Shown: one piece after another, positions 1 to 8,245 of the stretch | Position numbering within the stretch: the first letter of the stretch is position 1 | Layout of the letters: each line of letters opens with the position of its first letter | DNA from: Burkholderia arboris | Lineage (GTDB): Bacteria; Pseudomonadota; Gammaproteobacteria; Burkholderiales; Burkholderiaceae | Assembly (NCBI RefSeq): GCF_902499125.1 | Contig: NZ_CABVPX010000051.1 | Span: 1 to 39,302 of the forward strand | Direction of reading: 5' to 3' | Length of the DNA: 39,302 nt | Notes under the pieces: generated by a model | What the model saw: the letters and a program-made list of their open reading frames with translations, nothing else | Database searches by the model: none | What the model was told of the DNA's origin: nothing | Program-made: the position numbers and the translations under genes

Positions 1-743
1 GCCTCGAACTCGCCGTGGCGCGCGGTGCGCTCGGCGAAGGCTTCGCGGCGCCTGCGGCGCGCGCGGCCGGCACGCTGACCGCGCTCGCGCGTGGCGGCGA
101 CGTCGAACTGTACGAGCTCGGCGAACCGGGTGCGGAGCCGCGGCTCGCGTCGGTCGGCCGGCCTGACGCGACGCTGTTGCCGGGCGCCGCGCCGCTGCCG
201 TTCGACACGTTCGCGCGTCGCGCGCTGACCGAGAAGTTCGATCTGTGCCAGTTCGAATTCGAGTCGCAGCCCTGGCGTTTCGACCGCGCGACGGTGAAAC
301 GCCTGCGCGTGCCGCTCGCGCTCGTCGCGGCGACGCTCGGCGTCGCGGTGATCGGGATGAACCTGCACTGGTGGAAGCTGTCGCGCGAACGCGATGCGCT
401 GTCCGCGCAGATCACCGAGACGCTCTTGTCCGCGTTCCCGAAGACGACGACGGTGCTCGATCCGCCCGCGCAGATGCAGCGCCAGCTCGACCAGCTTCGC
501 CTGGCGGCCGGCGAGTTGTCGCCGAACGATTTCCTCGCGCTGTCGAGCGGGCTGTCGCGGTCGATGGGCGCGCTGCCGCTGAACGGCATCGCGTCGCTCG
601 ACTATCACGACCGGCGGCTCGACGTCGGCTTCAAGCCGGAGGTCAAGGTCGATCCCGATTTCACGCAGCGCCTCGCGCGCAACGGACTGTCCGGCGAAGT
701 CGACAGCAACACGGGCAAATGGACGATCCGGAGCCGCTCATGA
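1..743 (+). CDS. gspL: Type II secretion system protein GspL, C-terminal part (5' truncated by window)
   Basis: This is the inner-membrane GspL of the type II secretion system, which links the cytoplasmic ATPase GspE to GspM. Reading is open from base 3, so the true start lies upstream of the window. Visible are the end of the cytoplasmic actin-like domain, one membrane segment at about 299-370 (VPLALVAATLGVAVIGMNL), and a periplasmic ferredoxin-like domain that starts with a short helix (SRERDALSAQITETL). The stop overlaps the gspM start as ATGA, so the two are translationally coupled. The assignment rests on this architecture plus the following gspM and gspN. Confidence 0.9.
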   Translation, partial: LELAVARGALGEGFAAPAARAAGTLTALARGGDVELYELGEPGAEPRLASVGRPDATLLPGAAPLPFDTFARRALTEKFDLCQFEFESQPWRFDRATVKRLRVPLALVAATLGVAVIGMNLHWWKLSRERDALSAQITETLLSAFPKTTTVLDPPAQMQRQLDQLRLAAGELSPNDFLALSSGLSRSMGALPLNGIASLDYHDRRLDVGFKPEVKVDPDFTQRLARNGLSGEVDSNTGKWTIRSRS

Positions 744-1246
744 AAACGGAACAACTGAACCAGACACTGGCCCAGTTCTGGGGCGAACGCTCGCCGCGCG
801 AGAAGACGCTGCTCGGCTGGGGCGGCGCCGTGCTGGCGGTCGCGATTGCGTATTCGGTGCTGTGGTCGCCCGCGCAGGAAGGCCGCGCACGGATCCAGCG
901 CGAGCTGCCGACGATGCGTCACGAGCTTGCGCAGATGACCGCCCAGGCGAACGAGGCGAAGTCGCTGACGGCCGCCGCGCAAGGCGTCGCGCCGACCGGC
1001 CTCGCGCTGAAGGATGCACTGACCGCGTCGCTGTCCGATCACGGGCTGCAGGGGGCGCAGGTGCAGATCGTCGGCAACGGCGTGCAGGTGCAGATGAAGA
1101 ACGTGTCGTTCCCGGCGTGGACCCAGTGGCTCGACGATGCGCGCCGGCAGTTCAAGGTGCAGGTCGGCGAGGCGCACGCGACCGCGCTGAAGGACGACGG
1201 CCAGGTCGACCTGACGGCCGTGATGCAACCTTCCGTCCAGAAATAG
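740..1246 (+). CDS. gspM: Type II secretion system protein GspM
   Basis: 168 residues, the usual size for GspM. A short cytoplasmic N terminus is followed by one membrane segment at about residues 28-46 (LGWGGAVLAVAIAYSVLW), a periplasmic helix and a small C-terminal ferredoxin-like domain (VQIVGNGVQVQMKNVSF). GspM holds GspL in the inner-membrane platform of the secreton. The start ATG overlaps the gspL stop. The stop TAG is directly followed by the gspN ATG with no spacer, so gspL-M-N is one tightly coupled unit. Confidence 0.92.
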   Translation: MKTEQLNQTLAQFWGERSPREKTLLGWGGAVLAVAIAYSVLWSPAQEGRARIQRELPTMRHELAQMTAQANEAKSLTAAAQGVAPTGLALKDALTASLSDHGLQGAQVQIVGNGVQVQMKNVSFPAWTQWLDDARRQFKVQVGEAHATALKDDGQVDLTAVMQPSVQK

Positions 1247-2071
1247 ATGACGGCAGCGGATGATGCAAACGCGGGTCGGCCGATGAGGCCGTGGGCGAAG
1301 CGGCTCGTCACGGTATTGCCGTGGGTACTGGCAGGTGGCCTGGCGACGGCGGTGACGCTCGTCGCGCTGGCGCCGGCCGCGTGGATCGCGCCGCAGTTCG
1401 CGCGCGCGACCGGCGGACACGTGAATCTCGTCGATCCGGACGGGTCGCTGTGGCACGGCTCGGGCACGCTGATGCTCGCGCCGGGCGCCGACCAGAGCGC
1501 GGCGACGCTGCTGCCGGGCCGGGTCGAATGGACCACGCACTTCTGGCCGCTGCTGACCGGCCGCGTGCAGATGCGCATGCGGCAGACCGAGGCGATGCCC
1601 GATGCCGTCACGCTCGATGCGACGTGGCGCGGCGCGGTGCTGTCGGCGGGCACGATGGCCGTGCCCGCTTCGCTGCTCGCGGGGCTCGGCACGCCGTTCA
1701 ACACGCTCGACCTGCAGGGCGACGTGCGGATCGGCTGGAGCGACTGGCGCCTGTTCGGCAACAACGCATTCGGCCAGCTGACGGTGACGATCGACTCGAT
1801 GAGTTCGCGCGTGTCGCGCGTGAAGCCGCTCGGTTCGTACCGCGCGGTGCTGCAGGCGAAGGGCGCGGGCGCCGATCTCGACCTGTCGACGACGCAGGGC
1901 CCGCTGTTCCTCGACGGGCACGGCAACTTCGGCCCTGGGCAGGGATCGTTCCGCGGCACCGCGCATGCGGCGCCCGAACAGCAGGCGAACCTCGCGGGGC
2001 TGCTGAATCTGCTCGGCCACCCGATCGGAAACAACGAGGTGTCGCTGATCTTCGGCGACGCGCAGCGCTGA
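1247..2071 (+). CDS. gspN: Type II secretion system protein GspN
   Basis: 274 residues with an N-terminal membrane anchor (about residues 20-45, LPWVLAGGLATAVTLVALAP) and a periplasmic beta-rich body (VDPDGSLWHGSGTLML, DVRIGWSDWRLFGNNAFG) as in the GspN family. GspN is an accessory secreton protein found in only some type II systems. It starts on the base after the gspM stop. It is the last gene of the operon: the next gene runs convergently and its stop lies only 21 bases away. I see no classical terminator in that gap. Confidence 0.88.
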   Translation: MTAADDANAGRPMRPWAKRLVTVLPWVLAGGLATAVTLVALAPAAWIAPQFARATGGHVNLVDPDGSLWHGSGTLMLAPGADQSAATLLPGRVEWTTHFWPLLTGRVQMRMRQTEAMPDAVTLDATWRGAVLSAGTMAVPASLLAGLGTPFNTLDLQGDVRIGWSDWRLFGNNAFGQLTVTIDSMSSRVSRVKPLGSYRAVLQAKGAGADLDLSTTQGPLFLDGHGNFGPGQGSFRGTAHAAPEQQANLAGLLNLLGHPIGNNEVSLIFGDAQR

Positions 2072-2092
2072 CGCGCGCGTCGCCCGTTTTCC

Positions 2093-3664
2093 TTACTTCT
2101 GCGCGAGCGGCGTAGCGGCTGATGGTGCGGTGGCGGCAGGCGCGGCTGCACCGGACGCCGGCACGGGGGCCGGCGCCGCCATGTCGCCGTTCTCGCGCGC
2201 CATGTCCGAAGCATCCCAGCCGCCGCCGAGCGCCTTCACGAGTCCGACCGACGACACCATCCGCTGGCCGGCGATCGTCGCGAGCTTCTGCTGCGCGGTG
2301 AACGCGGTGGTCTGCGCGGTCAGCACGTTCAGGTACGCGACCGTGCCGGCCTTGTACTGGTTCGTGACGATCGCGAGCGAGTGCTCGGCGCTGTCGACGG
2401 CCTGCCGTTGCACGTCGATTTCCTGCGCGAGGATGCGTTGCGACGCGAGGTTGTCCTCGACGTCCTGGAACGCGGTGAGCACCGCGAGGCGATACGCGGC
2501 GACGTCCTGGTCGTAGGTCGCGCGCGCGGCGTCGGTCTGCGCGGCGCGCAGCCCTGCATCGAACAGCGTGGCCGCGAGCTGCGGGCCGACCGTCCAGAAA
2601 CGCGCCGGCAACGTGAACAGCTGCGACCACACCGAGCTCTGGAAGCCGCCGGTGGCCGACAGCGTAAGCGTGGGGAAGAACGCGGCAATCGCGACGCCGA
2701 TCTGCTCGTTCGCGGCCGCCGCGCGGCGCTCGGCCGCCGCGATGTCGGGCCGGCGCTCGAGGATCGCGGACGGCACGTCGACCGGCGTGATCGGCGGCTC
2801 GGCAGCGAGCGGGGCCGGCGGCAGCGAGAAGGTCGACGCCGGTTCGCCGATCAGCGTCGCGATCGCATGCTCGTACTGCGCACGCGCCACACCGTTGTCG
2901 ATCTGCGCGGCTTGCGCGCTCTGCAGCTGCGTCTGCGCCTGGATCACGTCCGCACGCGCGGCGACGCCCTGGGCGTACTGGTTCTGCGTGAGCTTCAGCG
3001 ACTGTTCGTACGACTTCACGGTGTCGTCGAGCAGCTTTTGCAGCGCATCGGACGTGCGCAACTGGAAATAGGTTTGCGCGAGCAGCGCCTGCTGCGACAG
3101 CCGCGCGTTCGCGAGATCGGCCGCCGCCGCGGCTTCGCCGGCGCGCTGCGCGCTGACGGTGCGGCTCACCTTGCCCCACAGGTTAGGTTCCCAGCTGGCA
3201 TCGAGGCCGACGCTGTAGCTGTTGTTGATCGACCCGGACGAGCCGCTGCCGAAACTCGACGACGAGCCCGACGACACCGACGTACGCGGCGTGCGGGCAC
3301 GCGAGCCCGACGCGGTCAGCCCGACGGTCGGGAAATACGCGGCGCGCGCCTCGGTGACGAGCGCGCGCGCCTGCCGGTAGGCGGCCGCCGATTGCGCGAT
3401 GGTCTGGTTCGATGCGTTGAGCCTGCCGATCAGCGCATCGAGCTGCGGATCGTTGTAGACCGTCCACCACGGGCCGCGATCGGTGCGGTCGGCCGGTTGC
3501 GCGACTTTCCAGCCGGCCGGCGCTTCCTTGAACGCGGCGGGGATCGACGTGTCGGGCCGGTGATAGTCGGGCCCGACGGCGCAGCCGGCGAGCAGCACGG
3601 CCGTCGCAACGGCGACGGCGGCGCTCAGCGGGCGAAGGGCGCGCGGGAGGGAGGCGTACGGCAT
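2093..3664 (-). CDS. RND/MFS-type outer-membrane efflux lipoprotein (NodT/OprM family)
   Basis: 523 residues. The N terminus is a lipoprotein signal with lipobox LAGC (Cys28), followed by AVGPDYHRP, the hallmark of the NodT/OprM efflux factors. Two outer-membrane-efflux repeats follow, with typical strings such as ERRPDIAAAERR and NQYKAGTVAYLNVL. The protein would form the trimeric outer-membrane and periplasmic channel of a tripartite drug pump. I chose the ATG at 3664 because AGGAAAA lies just upstream and the signal peptide then begins correctly; the open frame runs further up to 3835 without a signal. No membrane-fusion gene is adjacent, although a DHA2 exporter lies 1.4 kb away on the other strand. 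Confidence 0.93.
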   Translation of the reverse strand: MPYASLPRALRPLSAAVAVATAVLLAGCAVGPDYHRPDTSIPAAFKEAPAGWKVAQPADRTDRGPWWTVYNDPQLDALIGRLNASNQTIAQSAAAYRQARALVTEARAAYFPTVGLTASGSRARTPRTSVSSGSSSSFGSGSSGSINNSYSVGLDASWEPNLWGKVSRTVSAQRAGEAAAAADLANARLSQQALLAQTYFQLRTSDALQKLLDDTVKSYEQSLKLTQNQYAQGVAARADVIQAQTQLQSAQAAQIDNGVARAQYEHAIATLIGEPASTFSLPPAPLAAEPPITPVDVPSAILERRPDIAAAERRAAAANEQIGVAIAAFFPTLTLSATGGFQSSVWSQLFTLPARFWTVGPQLAATLFDAGLRAAQTDAARATYDQDVAAYRLAVLTAFQDVEDNLASQRILAQEIDVQRQAVDSAEHSLAIVTNQYKAGTVAYLNVLTAQTTAFTAQQKLATIAGQRMVSSVGLVKALGGGWDASDMARENGDMAAPAPVPASGAAAPAATAPSAATPLAQK

Positions 3665-3934
3665 CGTGGTTTTCCTGTCTGGGCGTGACGGCCGGCGAGC
3701 GGCGCCGCGCGATGCGGTCGTCATGCCGCTGGCGGACAAATGGTAACTGACGGCGGGGAAGCTGCGCAGCCCTAAGGGTACGGTGCGCGAAGGCCGGAAT
3801 GTGTTACCGGCGCGGCAGGCCGGTTTACCGGCCATTACGGATCGCTTGCGGGAAAACGGGCGTGCGACGACGGCCGCGCAGCAATGCTGCCGGCGCCCGG
3901 CCGGATCAGACGGGGAAGCGGGAGCGGTGCGGCG

Positions 3935-4219
3935 TCAGTGGCAGCGCACCGGCACCGGGATGGTGTCGGCGGCGGACCGCCATGTCGACGGCTCCGTGGC
4001 GGCCGGCTGGCTCGTGCGGCGTGCGCCGCCCTTCGCGTTGCGTTGCCGGCGATGATCGAACCAGGCGAACCCGAGCGCCGCGAGCGAGCCGCCCGGCACG
4101 ACCAGCATCGTCACGTACAGCGCGATCTTCCAGCCGCGGTGCGGCCCGGAAAACACATGATGAGCGGTATCGGTCAGATTGCGGCGCAGCGCGCCGGCGG
4201 CATTTTTCAGGGACAGCAT
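3935..4219 (-). CDS. Small single-span membrane protein, unknown function
   Basis: 94 residues if started at ATG 4219 (MLSLKNAAGALRRN), which has GAGGA about eight bases upstream; the ATG at 4228 has the same GAGG touching it. One clear membrane segment is visible (WKIALYVTMLVVPGGSLAALGFAWF), followed by a basic, Arg/Lys-rich tail (HHRRQRNAKGG). It is divergent from the marR gene and lies between that gene and the outer-membrane efflux gene. I recognise no family. It may belong to the efflux locus, but nothing in the protein shows this. Coding is supported by the hydrophobic segment and the codon pattern rather than by homology. Confidence 0.6.
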   Translation of the reverse strand: MLSLKNAAGALRRNLTDTAHHVFSGPHRGWKIALYVTMLVVPGGSLAALGFAWFDHRRQRNAKGGARRTSQPAATEPSTWRSAADTIPVPVRCH

Positions 4220-4319
4220 CGCGAACATCCTCGGGGTGCCCGGCAGCGCGGGCGAATCGGTCAGAACATCGTCTCCGGCAGTGCAACATGCACGTCGTAA
4301 CTGGTTGCCTCAAATAATA

Positions 4320-4348
4320 TTGACTAAGCAATCATTTTTCAAGATACT
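4320..4348 (+). promoter_or_regulatory. Sigma70-type promoter of the marR gene with possible MarR operator
   Basis: TTGACT (4320-4325) and GATACT (4343-4348) are separated by 17 bases, close to the sigma70 consensus, and point at the marR ATG at 4395. The -35 box is embedded in a small dyad, ATTG-N6-CAAT (4319-4332), a plausible autorepression site. The flanks are unusually A+T-rich for this window. The operator role is inferred. Confidence 0.6.
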
Positions 4349-4394
4349 GGGCGCGTTTTAACCTGAAACGCACTATTGCTGCGCGCGCAATCGT

Positions 4395-4880
4395 ATGACC
4401 GGCGGCCTTTACGATCCCGAGAACATCGCGCTGGAAACGAGCCTCGGCTATTACCTGTCGAAGGCGAAGCAGGCGCTCGTCGAGCGAATGGACCGTGCGC
4501 TCGAGCCGCTCGACCTCACCGCGCAGCAGATCGGCGTGATCCTGCTGTTGTCGCGCGGCTACGCGCGCACGCCGTTCGAGTTGTCGCGCAAGATGTCCTA
4601 CGACAGCGGCTCGATGACGCGCATGCTGGACCGGCTCGAACGCAAGGGGCTGATCGCACGCTCGCGCAGCGAGCAGGACCGCCGGATGATCGAGCTGACG
4701 CTGACCGAGCGCGGCGCCGAAGCAGCCCGCGCGCTGCCGTCGCTGGTCGCGACCGCGCTCAACGCTCAGCTCGAAGGCTTCTCGGCCGACGAACTCGCGA
4801 CGCTCACCGGCCTGCTGCAGCGCTTCATCGCCAACGGGCCCGGCACGCCCGGCTGCCCGAAGCCCGACGAAGACGCCTGA
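4395..4880 (+). CDS. MarR-family transcriptional regulator
   Basis: 161 residues, standard MarR length. An N-terminal dimerisation helix is followed by the winged helix-turn-helix at about residues 45-105. The recognition region is SYDSGSMTRMLDRLERKGL and the wing is RSRSEQDRRMIEL with the conserved DRR. MarR proteins are usually ligand-released repressors of efflux genes. It lies 177 bases upstream of a DHA2 exporter on the same strand, so it very likely controls that pump and itself. No strong ribosome-binding site precedes the ATG at 4395, but the protein aligns with the family from this point. Confidence 0.93.
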   Translation: MTGGLYDPENIALETSLGYYLSKAKQALVERMDRALEPLDLTAQQIGVILLLSRGYARTPFELSRKMSYDSGSMTRMLDRLERKGLIARSRSEQDRRMIELTLTERGAEAARALPSLVATALNAQLEGFSADELATLTGLLQRFIANGPGTPGCPKPDEDA

Positions 4881-4906
4881 TGCGCGCGGCGGCCCCATGT
4901 CTAGGT

Positions 4907-4920
4907 TAAGCATTCGCTTA
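4907..4920. promoter_or_regulatory. Inverted repeat between marR and the exporter, candidate operator
   Basis: TAAGC-ATTC-GCTTA is a perfect 5 bp dyad with a 4-base centre in the 177-base marR-exporter gap. The half TAAGCA recurs in the marR promoter (4326-4331), which fits a shared MarR binding site. This is inferred from sequence symmetry only. Confidence 0.4.
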
Positions 4921-5057
4921 TTTATCTGTCTGGGCAGAAAATGACAGGACACGTGCTCCGCTTTTTCCCTTTTTCGTTCCACCCGGCCGGGCCGCGCTGC
5001 GTCGCACGCCCGTGCGTTGTGCCGGCGCGTTGCGCGCGCCGCATCTAGGAGATTCCG

Positions 5058-6620
5058 ATGTCCGCCACCCCGGCATCCGCCGCCTCCCCCGCCGCCGAAC
5101 CCGCGCCGCTGTCCGGCGGGACGCTCGCGCTGCTCACCATTGGGCTCGCGCTCGGCACCTTCATGGAAGTGCTCGACACGTCGATCGCGAACGTCGCGGT
5201 GCCGACCATCTCGGGCAGCCTCGGTGTCGCGACCAGCGAAGGCACCTGGGTGATCTCGTCGTATTCGGTCGCGTCCGCGATCGCGGTGCCGCTCACCGGC
5301 TGGCTCGCGCGGCGGGTCGGCGAGGTGCGGCTGTTCACGCTGTCGGTGCTCGCGTTCACGGTCGCGTCGGCGCTGTGCGGCTTCGCGACCAACTTCGAGA
5401 CGCTGATCGCGTTCCGGCTGCTGCAGGGCCTCGTGTCGGGGCCGATGGTGCCGCTGTCGCAGACGATCCTGATGCGCAGCTATCCACCCGCGAAGCGCGG
5501 GCTCGCGCTCGGGCTATGGGCGATGACGGTGATCGTCGCGCCGATCTTCGGCCCGCTGCTGGGCGGCTGGATCAGCGACAACTACACATGGCCGTGGATC
5601 TTCTACATCAATTTGCCGATCGGCATCTTCTCCGCGGCCTGCGCGTATTTCCTGCTGCGCGGCCGCGAGACGAAGACGTCGAAGCAGCGGATCGACGCGA
5701 TCGGCCTCGCGCTGCTCGTGATCGGCGTGTCGTGCCTGCAGATGATGCTCGACCTCGGCAAGGACCGCGACTGGTTCAACTCGTCGTTCATCGTCGCGCT
5801 CGCGCTGATCGCGGTCGTGTCGCTGGCGTTCATGCTCGTGTGGGAGGCGACCGAGAAGGAGCCGGTGGTCGACCTGTCGCTGTTCAAGGACCGCAACTTC
5901 GCGCTCGGCGCGATGATCATCTCGTTCGGCTTCATGGCGTTCTTCGGCTCGGTCGTGATCTTCCCGCTGTGGCTGCAGACGGTGATGGGCTACACGGCCG
6001 GCAAGGCCGGCCTCGCGACCGCGCCGGTCGGGCTGCTCGCGCTCGTGCTGTCGCCGCTGATCGGCCGCAACATGCACCGGCTCGACCTGCGGATGGTCGC
6101 GAGCTTCGCGTTCATCGTGTTCGCGGGCGTGTCGCTGTGGAACGCGACGTTCACGCTCGACGTGCCGTTCAACCACGTGATCCTGCCGCGGCTCGTGCAG
6201 GGGATCGGCGTTGCATGCTTCTTCGTGCCGATGACGACGATCACGCTGTCGAGCATTTCCGACGAGCGGCTCGCGAGCGCGTCGGGGCTGTCGAACTTCC
6301 TGCGCACGCTGTCCGGCGCGATCGGCACCGCGGCGAGTTCGACATTCTGGGAGAACGACGCGATCTACCACCATGCGCGGCTGTCGGAATCGGTGAGCAT
6401 CTACGCGCAGAACACGACCGACTACCAGGGCGCGCTCGCGCAGCTCGGCATCGTCGGGCAGACGGCCAATGCGCAGCTGAATCAGCTCGTCACGCAGCAG
6501 GGCTTCATGATGGCGACCAACGACTTCTTCCACCTGTCGGCGGGGATGTTCATCGCGCTCGCGGCGCTCGTGTGGATCACGAAGCCGAGGAAGGGTGCGG
6601 GGCCCGCGATGGGGCATTGA
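5058..6620 (+). CDS. DHA2-family (EmrB/QacA) MFS drug exporter
   Basis: 520 residues, typical of 14-TM proton-driven drug exporters. The family motif LDTSIANVAVPTI is at about residues 39-51, the conserved Arg segment RLLQGLVSGPMVPLSQ follows, and the exporter antiporter motif lies near GLWAMTVIVAPIFGPLLGGW. The start is fixed by AGGAGATTCCG directly before the ATG. EmrB proteins normally work with an EmrA membrane-fusion partner and an outer-membrane channel. Here the gene follows marR directly, the channel is on the opposite strand at 2093-3664, and no emrA is present. A hairpin terminator follows. The drug substrate cannot be read from the sequence. Confidence 0.94.
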   Translation: MSATPASAASPAAEPAPLSGGTLALLTIGLALGTFMEVLDTSIANVAVPTISGSLGVATSEGTWVISSYSVASAIAVPLTGWLARRVGEVRLFTLSVLAFTVASALCGFATNFETLIAFRLLQGLVSGPMVPLSQTILMRSYPPAKRGLALGLWAMTVIVAPIFGPLLGGWISDNYTWPWIFYINLPIGIFSAACAYFLLRGRETKTSKQRIDAIGLALLVIGVSCLQMMLDLGKDRDWFNSSFIVALALIAVVSLAFMLVWEATEKEPVVDLSLFKDRNFALGAMIISFGFMAFFGSVVIFPLWLQTVMGYTAGKAGLATAPVGLLALVLSPLIGRNMHRLDLRMVASFAFIVFAGVSLWNATFTLDVPFNHVILPRLVQGIGVACFFVPMTTITLSSISDERLASASGLSNFLRTLSGAIGTAASSTFWENDAIYHHARLSESVSIYAQNTTDYQGALAQLGIVGQTANAQLNQLVTQQGFMMATNDFFHLSAGMFIALAALVWITKPRKGAGPAMGH

Positions 6621-6625
6621 GCGTG

Positions 6626-6657
6626 AAAGGGGCGGCCACGACGGCCGCCCTTTTTGT
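6626..6657 (+). terminator. Rho-independent terminator after the exporter gene
   Basis: GGGCGGCC (6630-6637) and GGCCGCCC (6643-6650) form an 8 bp stem with a 5-base loop, followed by TTTTTG. The A run before the stem extends the pairing and lets it also act on the convergent lysR transcript. Confidence 0.85.
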
Positions 6658-6692
6658 TTCACGGCCCGTTTCCGCGCTCCGCCGCGCTGCCG

Positions 6693-7619
6693 TCACGCCC
6701 TCGCCCGCAACCCGCCGAATGCGAGATCGTCGCCGGGCGCGATCGGCAGCGTCGCCCGCGCGACGTCGAGCCACGCGCGCGCCGCGTGCGACAGGTAGCC
6801 CTTCTTCAGCCAGCCGAGCGCGATCGCCCACGTGATTTCCGGCTCGACGATCGGCCGGCACGTGAACTGGCCCGCGTCGAGCCGCCGGCAATACGGCTCG
6901 GGCAGCAGCGCGATGCCGACGCCCGCATGGACGAGCGCGGCCATGAAATCCCAGTGGCCGCTGCGGCTCACGATCGACGGCGTGAAGCCGACCTGTCGGC
7001 ACGCATCGAGCACCGCGTCGTGCAGCGCGAGGCTTTCCGCATAGAACACGAACGATTCGCGCGCGAGATCGGCGAGCGGCACGGCCGCGTGATCCTCCCA
7101 GCGCGATTCGCGCGGCGCGACGAGCCACAGCGGCGCGCGCACCATCGGCAGCCGCTCGAACGTGCCGGGATCGACCGGCTCCAGCAGCCCGCCGAGCTCC
7201 AGTTCGCCCGACGTCAGCGCGGCCTCGATCATCCGCGCGCCCTGCTCGAACAGCTTCAGCTCGATGTTCGGGTAGCGCTGCTTGTAGGCGGCGATGATCG
7301 GCGTGAACAGCGAGCCGCCGAGCGGCGGGATCCCGATCGTCAGCTCGCCGCGGCCGAGCGTGCCGAGATCGTTCAGCTCCGACTGCAGCTGCGCCTGCGC
7401 GGCGAGCACGTCCTGGCCGCGCTGGAACACGATCCGCCCCGCATCGGTCAGCACCATCTGCCGGCCGTCGCGCAGCAGCAGCGGCGAACCGATCTCGTCC
7501 TCGAGCGCCTTCACCATCTTGCTGATGGTCGGCTGCGTCACGAACAGCTTGTCGGCGGCCGCCGTGAAGCTCTGCTGGCGAACCACCTCGACGAAGTACC
7601 GCAGTGCGCGCAATTCCAT
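6693..7619 (-). CDS. LysR-family regulator, probable activator of the divergent lrgA/lrgB pair (CidR-like)
   Basis: 308 residues. The winged helix-turn-helix is at residues 1-60 (LRALRYFVEVVRQQSFTAAA, VTQPTISKMVKALEDEIG), followed by a linker helix and the two-lobed effector domain (LTIGIPPLGGSLFTPIIAAY). ATG 7619 was chosen because GGGGAGA sits just upstream and the family start MELRxLRYF follows. The gene is divergent from an LrgA/LrgB pair with 139 bases between starts. That is the arrangement of CidR, the LysR activator of cidABC in Gram-positive bacteria; in Burkholderia this is inference from context. The inducer is unknown. Confidence 0.92.
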   Translation of the reverse strand: MELRALRYFVEVVRQQSFTAAADKLFVTQPTISKMVKALEDEIGSPLLLRDGRQMVLTDAGRIVFQRGQDVLAAQAQLQSELNDLGTLGRGELTIGIPPLGGSLFTPIIAAYKQRYPNIELKLFEQGARMIEAALTSGELELGGLLEPVDPGTFERLPMVRAPLWLVAPRESRWEDHAAVPLADLARESFVFYAESLALHDAVLDACRQVGFTPSIVSRSGHWDFMAALVHAGVGIALLPEPYCRRLDAGQFTCRPIVEPEITWAIALGWLKKGYLSHAARAWLDVARATLPIAPGDDLAFGGLRARA

Positions 7620-7704
7620 CGGTGTCTCCCCAAATTGGTGCGGCAATCACAAGCGAATTCCGAATTGGAATGACAAGGATAGAGACAAGTCATTTTATTT
7701 ATGG

Positions 7705-7723
7705 TTAGGGGAAACCCTATACT
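7705..7723 (+). promoter_or_regulatory. lrgA promoter -10 overlapped by a LysR-type dyad
   Basis: TATACT (7718-7723) is a good -10 element but no convincing -35 lies 17 bases upstream, as expected for an activator-dependent promoter. It overlaps the dyad TAGGG-GAAA-CCCTA (7706-7719). This is a candidate LysR binding site, inferred from symmetry and position between the divergent genes. Confidence 0.45.
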
Positions 7724-7758
7724 CACACCATCAACGCACTATCCGTATGGAGCCCGTC

Positions 7759-8232
7759 ATGACCAAGCCGATCGCCGCCGCCGCCCGCCCTGCCGCTTCG
7801 GGCAGCCTCGCGCATACGGGCCGGATCGCGCTGCAGGCCGCCGCGCTCGGCGCGCTGTGGATGGCCGTCGACTGGGCCGTGCGCAAGGTCGGGCTGCCGA
7901 TTCCGTCCGGCGTGATCGGCCTCGCGGTGCTGCTCGCGCTGCTGTTCTCGGGCCGCGTCGCGCCCGCGTGGGTGAAGGACGGCGCGAACTGGCTGCTGTC
8001 CGACATGCTGCTGTTCTTCGTGCCGGCCGCCGTCGCGGCCGTGCAGTACGGCGGGCTGTTCCGCGAGGACGGCTGGCGCATCGCGCTGGTGATGCTCGCC
8101 GGCACCGCGTTCGTGATGGTCGCGGTAGCCGTCGCGGTCGATCTCGCCGCGAAGCTCGAACGCCGGCTCGCCGCGCAGCGCGTGTTCGCCGAACGCCGCC
8201 GCACGCGCCTGAGCGCCGTGTCCGCGCACTGA
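7759..8232 (+). CDS. LrgA/CidA family holin-like membrane protein
   Basis: 157 residues with four predicted membrane segments (IALQAAALGALWMAVDW, IPSGVIGLAVLLALLF, LLSDMLLFFVPAAVAAV, IALVMLAGTAFVMVAVAVAV) and the family core IPSGVIGLAVLLALLF. The charged C-terminal tail (LERRLAAQRVFAERRRTR) is also usual. The start at 7759 is preferred over the ATG at 7747 because GGAG lies six bases before it. LrgA/CidA proteins act with LrgB/CidB in cell-death, lysis and pyruvate/overflow phenotypes. The partner gene follows after 13 bases. Confidence 0.88.
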   Translation: MTKPIAAAARPAASGSLAHTGRIALQAAALGALWMAVDWAVRKVGLPIPSGVIGLAVLLALLFSGRVAPAWVKDGANWLLSDMLLFFVPAAVAAVQYGGLFREDGWRIALVMLAGTAFVMVAVAVAVDLAAKLERRLAAQRVFAERRRTRLSAVSAH

Positions 8233-8245
8233 GCCGGAGCGGACC

